Assembly: GCA_030037875.1 (NCBI GenBank) | Contig: JASHPV010000173.1 | Location: 1 to 10,175 of the forward strand | Reading direction: 5' to 3' | From: Thermoplasmata archaeon | GTDB taxonomy: Archaea > Thermoplasmatota > Thermoplasmata > Lutacidiplasmatales > UBA184 | Length of the DNA: 10,175 nt | Translations under genes and position numbers: made by a program | Notes under the pieces: generated by a model | Told to the model about the DNA's origin: nothing | Seen by the model: only the letters and a program-made list of their open reading frames with translations | Database searches by the model: none | In this document: positions 6,541 through 10,175 of the stretch, piece after piece | Layout: every line of letters begins with the position of its first letter | Position numbering within the stretch: the stretch's first letter is position 1

Positions 6541-6547
6541 TATTAAC
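6541..6547 (+). promoter_or_regulatory. TATA-like box for the 6574 gene
   Basis: TATTAAC lies 33 bases before ATG 6574 in an otherwise GC-rich spacer. The usual ~25-bp spacing would start the transcript a few bases before the ATG, so the mRNA would be nearly leaderless; no Shine-Dalgarno is visible, in agreement. Confidence 0.45.
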
Positions 6548-6573
6548 TTCCACCGAGTTGACCGGATTCGCAC

Positions 6574-7182
6574 ATGGCGCGTCGCGCAACCTCTCGCAAG
6601 GCGGTGACCCGGAAGTCGAAACGACCGAAGGTGCCCGCCCGTAAAGCAAGCCGGCGAAATCGCGCTCGGTCGTCCCACTTTGTGGGACGGGACGGCTCCC
6701 CCGTACTGGAACGGTACTCTCCGAAGTCGATGGATGCGGCGGTCGGCGAGATCGTCGCTTCCCTTCCCCCTTCCCCAAGACCCGGTCCCGCCATCTCGCA
6801 GCCCTTCGCGCCTTCTGCGACCCCTCCTCCTCCCGCCATGGAGCCGTCCGGCCCCAGCCCAGACGACAATCGCCCGAAGGTTCTGATCAGCCTGGAGAAG
6901 CCCTTCGACGTCGACGACTTCGCCGCGTTGCTCGGTCAAACTCAGATCCAACTCACCGTTCCCCGGGACAGTCTGGCGGAGGTGCTGCGTCGGGCCTGCG
7001 ATTTCATGGGATTCGGGATCTACGTGTACACGATCCGGGTCCGGCCGGGCCCGGAGGAACTGCTCAAGACGTTCATCGTCGAAATGCAGCGCGTGGACTA
7101 CTCCGCCCAAGCGGGCGACTGGGAGCCGTTCCAGGACCGGGGACGAGCCGACAATCCGTTCGGCCCAACTGGCACTCGGTAG
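6574..7182 (+). CDS. Hypothetical protein with basic N-terminus and C-terminal alpha/beta domain
   Basis: The protein has 202 residues in three parts. Residues 1-35 are very basic (repeated Arg/Lys with Ala, Ser and Pro), like the disordered nucleic-acid-binding tails of archaeal and eukaryotic DNA- or RNA-associated proteins. Residues ~60-105 form a Pro/Ser-rich linker. Residues ~106-185 look folded: KVLISLEKPFDVDDFAALLG, then IQLTVPRDSLAEVLRRACDFMGFGIYVYTIRVRPG and EELLKTFIVEMQRVDY, which suggests a small alpha/beta domain. I recognise no family. The basic tail suggests nucleic-acid contact, but that is inference. The start at ATG 6574 agrees with the TATA-like box at 6541. A 96-bp gap with no other signal follows before the next gene on the same strand. 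Confidence 0.65.
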   Translation: MARRATSRKAVTRKSKRPKVPARKASRRNRARSSHFVGRDGSPVLERYSPKSMDAAVGEIVASLPPSPRPGPAISQPFAPSATPPPPAMEPSGPSPDDNRPKVLISLEKPFDVDDFAALLGQTQIQLTVPRDSLAEVLRRACDFMGFGIYVYTIRVRPGPEELLKTFIVEMQRVDYSAQAGDWEPFQDRGRADNPFGPTGTR

Positions 7183-7278
7183 ATCGGCCGGGGCCCGGGA
7201 CCCCTTGACAGGGTCCGGAAGCCGGCGCACCCGAACCCGCTATCAGTCCGCGGGAGGTGGCGCGAGAAGGGCAGGACC

Positions 7279-7506
7279 ATGCCGGGAAACTCTTCCGCGG
7301 ACCCGGTCGAACTCGAGCTCGCCTCGATCCGCCAGCAGTTGACTGAGCTGCGCGCTGAGCAGCAGGAAATGAAGCAAGCGATCGAAGAACTGGTGAAGAC
7401 GTTCCGTTCCTTGGCGCTGCAGCTGGGCATCGCGGCCGAGCCGTACCGCAAGGCCGGGTCGTCCGGCGAGCGAGCCAAGAGTTCCGAGATTCCGGGTTTC
7501 GGTTAG
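7279..7506 (+). CDS. Small coiled-coil protein, 75 aa
   Basis: The protein has 75 residues. Residues ~10-45 (ELELASIRQQLTELRAEQQ onward to LVKTFRSLALQL) form a heptad-patterned, charged amphipathic helix, a likely dimeric coiled coil; the ends are short and polar, and there is no membrane segment. I recognise no family, and such proteins usually act as adaptors or oligomerisation partners, so no function is given. GGGAGGTGG at 7252-7260 is an excellent anti-Shine-Dalgarno match but lies 18 bases before ATG 7279, further than usual, with no in-frame start in between; a weaker AGG is at 7273-7275. It sits between the basic-tail protein and the M61 peptidase on the same strand and may be co-transcribed with the former. 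Confidence 0.6.
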   Translation: MPGNSSADPVELELASIRQQLTELRAEQQEMKQAIEELVKTFRSLALQLGIAAEPYRKAGSSGERAKSSEIPGFG

Positions 7507-7563
7507 CCGTCGCGCGGCTCGGCGGGTCCGGTCGGTGCCGTCCTCGCCGGTTCCGCGCGCGAA

Positions 7564-7571
7564 ACGTTAAG
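7564..7571 (+). promoter_or_regulatory. TATA-like box for the M61 peptidase gene
   Basis: ACGTTAAG is the only AT-leaning patch in the 112-bp spacer and resembles the ACGTTTAATG before the DUF262 gene. It would start the transcript near 7594, leaving a leader of about 25 bases with GGAG at 7603-7606, twelve bases before ATG 7619. This is weak evidence by itself. Confidence 0.25.
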
Positions 7572-7618
7572 GGCCATTCCCAGTTCGCGCGGCGACCGTC
7601 ACGGAGAATCCCACCGCA

Positions 7619-9424
7619 ATGCCCATCCGCTATGACGTCAGCGTAGAAGACCCGAAGACCCATCGACTCCAGGTCGTCATCGACATCCCGGAAGTGGCCG
7701 GACCCACGGTGGACCTCGTCCTGCCATCGTGGATACCGGGTTCGTACCACATCCAGGACCAGGCCCGAAATCTGCGGGGCGTCCGTGCCACGCAGCAGGG
7801 CACGGACATCTCGCTCCCCGTTTCCAAGCAAGACAAGGCCCGCTGGCGCATCGCCACGGGCGAAGTCTCTCACGTGGAGGTCCGCTACGAAGCCTACGGC
7901 CATGCTCTCCGGGACGATGCGGTGGACGTCACTACCGAGCACCTGTACCTCAACGCCGGTATCTTCCTTCCCTACGTTGAGGGTCGGGAACGCGAGCCGC
8001 TCGAGATCGCGGTGCACGTCGCGAGCCCTTGGCGCGTGTACACCGAGCTTCCCGAGATCGGTCGGAGTCCCGCACGGTTCCGCGCCCGCGACTACGACGA
8101 ACTGGTCGACGAGCCGATCGACTGTGGTACTCCGGTGGAGCTCACGGTCCATCCCGCCGGTATCCCGCACCGGATCTTGCTCTGTGGCCAGGGCGGTAAC
8201 TTCGAAGCCCACCAGGTCGAGACCGACGTGGCGAAGATCGCCGAGGCGGCCATCCGGTTGATGGGAAGCTCGCCGCTGCAACACTACACTTTCTTCTATC
8301 ATCTCACGGACGGTCGCTGGCCGGTCCAGGGCGGCCTCGAACACAAGAACTCGACCTCGATCGTCCTAGGCCGGAACGCCTTCCGGCCCGAGGAGGATTA
8401 CCGCCGCGTCCTCGGCGTGACCTCGCACGAGTATTTCCATCTCTACAACGTGAAGAGGATCCGGCCCCGGGTGCTAGGGCCCTTCGACTACACGAAGGAG
8501 GTCTACACCCACCTCCTGTGGGCGATGGAGGGCTCGACGGATTACTTCAGCGGGATCGTTCTGCTCCGGGCCGGCCTCCTGACCGTTCCCAAGTACCTCG
8601 AGGCCACCGGCCGGGCGATCCAGAAGTACACCACGACTCCCGGCCGCAAGGTCGCCAGCCTGGAGGAGCTCTCGTTCAACGCGTGGATCGACCTGTACAG
8701 GCCGTACGAGGAGACTCCGAACCAGTCGGTCTCGTACTACCTCAAGGGAGGCCTCGTCACGCTGTGCCTGGACCTCGAGATCCGGCACCGGACCGAGGGG
8801 AAATCCTCCGTAGAAGCGGTCTTCCGGGCGCTCTGGGAGGAGTATGGCGCGAAGGACCGGGGCCTGGAGGAGAATGAGATCCTCGCGGTGGCCAATCGGG
8901 TCACGGGGCTCGACCTGTCCGATTTCTTCCAACGGTACGTGTCGGGCACCGCCGAGATCGATTTCGGGCTCTTCCTCGGGTACGCGGGCCTGAAGGTGGA
9001 GCCGCAGGAGCGACCCCCCGACAAACAGGACGAGGCGCCGGCCGGCTGGCTGGGCGTGACATTCAAGGAAGAGGCCGGACGGGCTCGGATCGAGGCGGTG
9101 CTCGACGACGGGCCCGGTCGGCGGGCCGGCCTTTCCCCCGGCGATGAGCTCATCGCGCTCGACGGCCAGCGCGTGGCCTTCGCCGACTTCCCCAAGGCGC
9201 TTCAGCGCTACCCGCCCGGCGCCTCGGTTGAAGTCACGGTATTCCGTCGGGGATTTCTGACGAGCCTCCCCGTCGAGACCGGCAAGGCCCCGGCGGAGAA
9301 GCTCCTCATCGTGCCCGTCGAGGACGCGACTTCCCTCGCGCGTCGGGTCCACGAGGGTTGGTTGGGCGCGCCGTGGGAGCCTCCGAAGAAGCCCTCGTCC
9401 GCCGCAGGCGCGTCGCCGAGCTGA
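7619..9424 (+). CDS. M61-family metallopeptidase with C-terminal PDZ domain
   Basis: The protein has 601 residues, the usual length for bacterial and archaeal glycyl-aminopeptidase-type M61 enzymes. The N-terminal beta domain has LPSWIPGSYHIQDQARN near residues 37-53, a family hallmark. The catalytic core has GGLEHKNSTSIVLGRN, then HEYFHLYNVKRIRP with the zinc motif HExxH at 270-274, and the third ligand Glu304 in the EGSTDYFSG segment. The family usually reads HEYFHxWNVKR, so Tyr replaces Trp here. A PDZ domain follows at about 476-560 (GWLGVTF, RRAGLSPGDELIALDGQRV). The enzyme is a zinc aminopeptidase trimming N-terminal residues of peptides; PDZ probably guides C-terminal substrate binding. 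No signal peptide or membrane helix is visible, so it should be cytoplasmic. The last 39 codons overlap the convergent gene on the minus strand. All catalytic residues are present. Confidence 0.9.
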   Translation: MPIRYDVSVEDPKTHRLQVVIDIPEVAGPTVDLVLPSWIPGSYHIQDQARNLRGVRATQQGTDISLPVSKQDKARWRIATGEVSHVEVRYEAYGHALRDDAVDVTTEHLYLNAGIFLPYVEGREREPLEIAVHVASPWRVYTELPEIGRSPARFRARDYDELVDEPIDCGTPVELTVHPAGIPHRILLCGQGGNFEAHQVETDVAKIAEAAIRLMGSSPLQHYTFFYHLTDGRWPVQGGLEHKNSTSIVLGRNAFRPEEDYRRVLGVTSHEYFHLYNVKRIRPRVLGPFDYTKEVYTHLLWAMEGSTDYFSGIVLLRAGLLTVPKYLEATGRAIQKYTTTPGRKVASLEELSFNAWIDLYRPYEETPNQSVSYYLKGGLVTLCLDLEIRHRTEGKSSVEAVFRALWEEYGAKDRGLEENEILAVANRVTGLDLSDFFQRYVSGTAEIDFGLFLGYAGLKVEPQERPPDKQDEAPAGWLGVTFKEEAGRARIEAVLDDGPGRRAGLSPGDELIALDGQRVAFADFPKALQRYPPGASVEVTVFRRGFLTSLPVETGKAPAEKLLIVPVEDATSLARRVHEGWLGAPWEPPKKPSSAAGASPS

Positions 9425-10175
9425 CCCCTCTCTCTGCTTTCTGCGCCTCCCCCGCCCGGGACTTCCCTCGCTCAGGGACCGCCTTGAGCCCGTAGCGCCA
9501 CTCCCCTTCCATCGGGTACAGCCGACGGAGGACCAGCCCCACTCGGTCTCCGACGTGCAAACGGCCCGGCGGGGTATCCGTGACCTGAACCGTCGCGCGG
9601 GCCTCCGAACCGACAGCGACTAACGCCACGTCGTACGGGCCGGCCGATCGAACGATCGAGTCGAACTCAGTGGGTTGAGCGCCCGGACCAATGGTGGTGA
9701 CGGCTTCCACTTCGAGGCCGTTCCGGGGCAACGCCTCCGTCCGAAGACCATCGGAGCGGCCACAGGTACGGCAACGCCCCGTCGCCGGAAATGCGAGGGC
9801 CCGACAGTGGGTGCATCGCTCCGCGACGAGCCTCCATCGACTCGCGAGGTTCTCCAGGTACCGGGGATGCGGAACGTACGCCCCCTGGGACACCGCGTTC
9901 AACGGATCGTTTCGTTCGAGGAATGTTTCGCTGGGCGGATCGAGTCCAGGTGCGGACGTACCCCAGGCTCCCACCCAGCGAACAGGCCCATCGAGGCGGA
10001 AACCGGCGAACCCGCTTCGGCCGCGCCCTGACTCGCCGATGATGCCGATGTTCCCCGTCCGGAGTCGGCGACCTAGTTCCCACAGCAACCCGGCCGGTCC
10101 TACCGAGGGAGCCGGGCCTAGCAGATCCGGCGGGGCCCCGATTGACGTTACGGAGATGCCCGGAGCCGCTTCTTC
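9306..10175 (-). CDS. DUF35 (zinc ribbon/OB-fold) protein, likely fused to thiolase/HMG-CoA synthase-type domain; partial
   Basis: The frame is open from the right edge to the stop at 9306-9308, so the N-terminus is missing; 289 residues are visible, and TTG 10088 is only an internal codon. A rubredoxin-type zinc ribbon (CTHC...CRTCG, bases 9762-9814) is preceded by the family helix (YVPHPRYLENLASRW) and followed by an OB-fold (VEAVTTIGPG, VALVAVGSEARATVQVTD, VGDRVGLVLRRL). That is DUF35, which binds acyl-CoA partners of thiolases and HMG-CoA synthases in archaea. The ~120 residues before it include TGNIGIIGESGRGRSGFAGF, which resembles the C-terminal strand region of thiolase-fold synthases (PGD.IL..GYGSGA), so I infer a fused protein, as known in other prokaryotes. 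After the OB-fold, ~50 Arg/Ala-rich residues form an odd tail lying over the peptidase gene. If confirmed, the role is in mevalonate or acyl-CoA condensation. Confidence 0.7.
   Translation of the reverse strand, partial: EEAAPGISVTSIGAPPDLLGPAPSVGPAGLLWELGRRLRTGNIGIIGESGRGRSGFAGFRLDGPVRWVGAWGTSAPGLDPPSETFLERNDPLNAVSQGAYVPHPRYLENLASRWRLVAERCTHCRALAFPATGRCRTCGRSDGLRTEALPRNGLEVEAVTTIGPGAQPTEFDSIVRSAGPYDVALVAVGSEARATVQVTDTPPGRLHVGDRVGLVLRRLYPMEGEWRYGLKAVPERGKSRAGEAQKAERGVSSATRLRRTRASSEAPTARPTNPRGPDARGKSRPRRAR

Noticed and set aside
6472..6546. 24-codon ORF (ATG 6472) in the divergent spacer
   Set aside because: It has no ribosome site and its stop lies inside the TATA-like box of the next gene.
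7073..8344. Minus-strand frame of 423 codons over the coiled-coil and peptidase genes
   Set aside because: It spans two real plus-strand genes and their spacer and shows no domain pattern.

Overview
The window looks like a chromosomal segment of a GC-rich archaeon, most likely a member of the Thermoplasmatota (inference). The main pointers are a radical-SAM protein that closely fits tetraether lipid synthase, an acyl-CoA-associated zinc-ribbon/OB (DUF35) protein apparently joined to a thiolase-fold domain, a SWIM zinc-finger protein, and AT-rich TATA-like boxes standing a short distance before start codons in otherwise GC-rich spacers. I see no rRNA, tRNA, CRISPR array, insertion sequence or integrase.

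Left part (1-2096). The window opens inside the C-terminus of GTP cyclohydrolase II (ribA, riboflavin synthesis). Just downstream, on the same strand, is a 44-codon ORF (267-401) with its own Shine-Dalgarno-like sequence, in which 13 of 44 residues are cysteine. It is the most unusual item here. A gene on the minus strand (430-1248) encodes an uncharacterised protein that may be a RecA/KaiC-like fold without a normal Walker A motif. Divergent from it is a class I SAM-dependent methyltransferase (1425-2096). The gap between them holds two tandem copies of a 16-bp unit, each containing a 12-bp palindrome.

Middle part (2155-6362). A 561-residue DUF262 protein with a DUF1524-like His-Me region at its C-terminus resembles single-chain GmrSD-type restriction proteins. 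It is followed by a 366-bp stretch with no convincing gene, then by a short SWIM zinc-finger protein. That protein converges on the tetraether synthase gene so tightly that both stop codons share one CTAG.

Right part (6363-10175). A divergent promoter region with a clear TATA-like box leads into an unrecognised 202-residue protein with a strongly basic N-terminus, then a 75-residue coiled-coil protein, then a 601-residue M61-family metallopeptidase with a C-terminal PDZ domain. The peptidase converges on, and overlaps by 119 bp, a DUF35 protein on the minus strand that runs off the right edge.

The genes do not form one pathway. The window mixes housekeeping metabolism (riboflavin, ether lipids, acyl-CoA/isoprenoid chemistry) with a possible defence gene and several small lineage-specific proteins. 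Family calls rest on motif recognition by eye; no database search was run.
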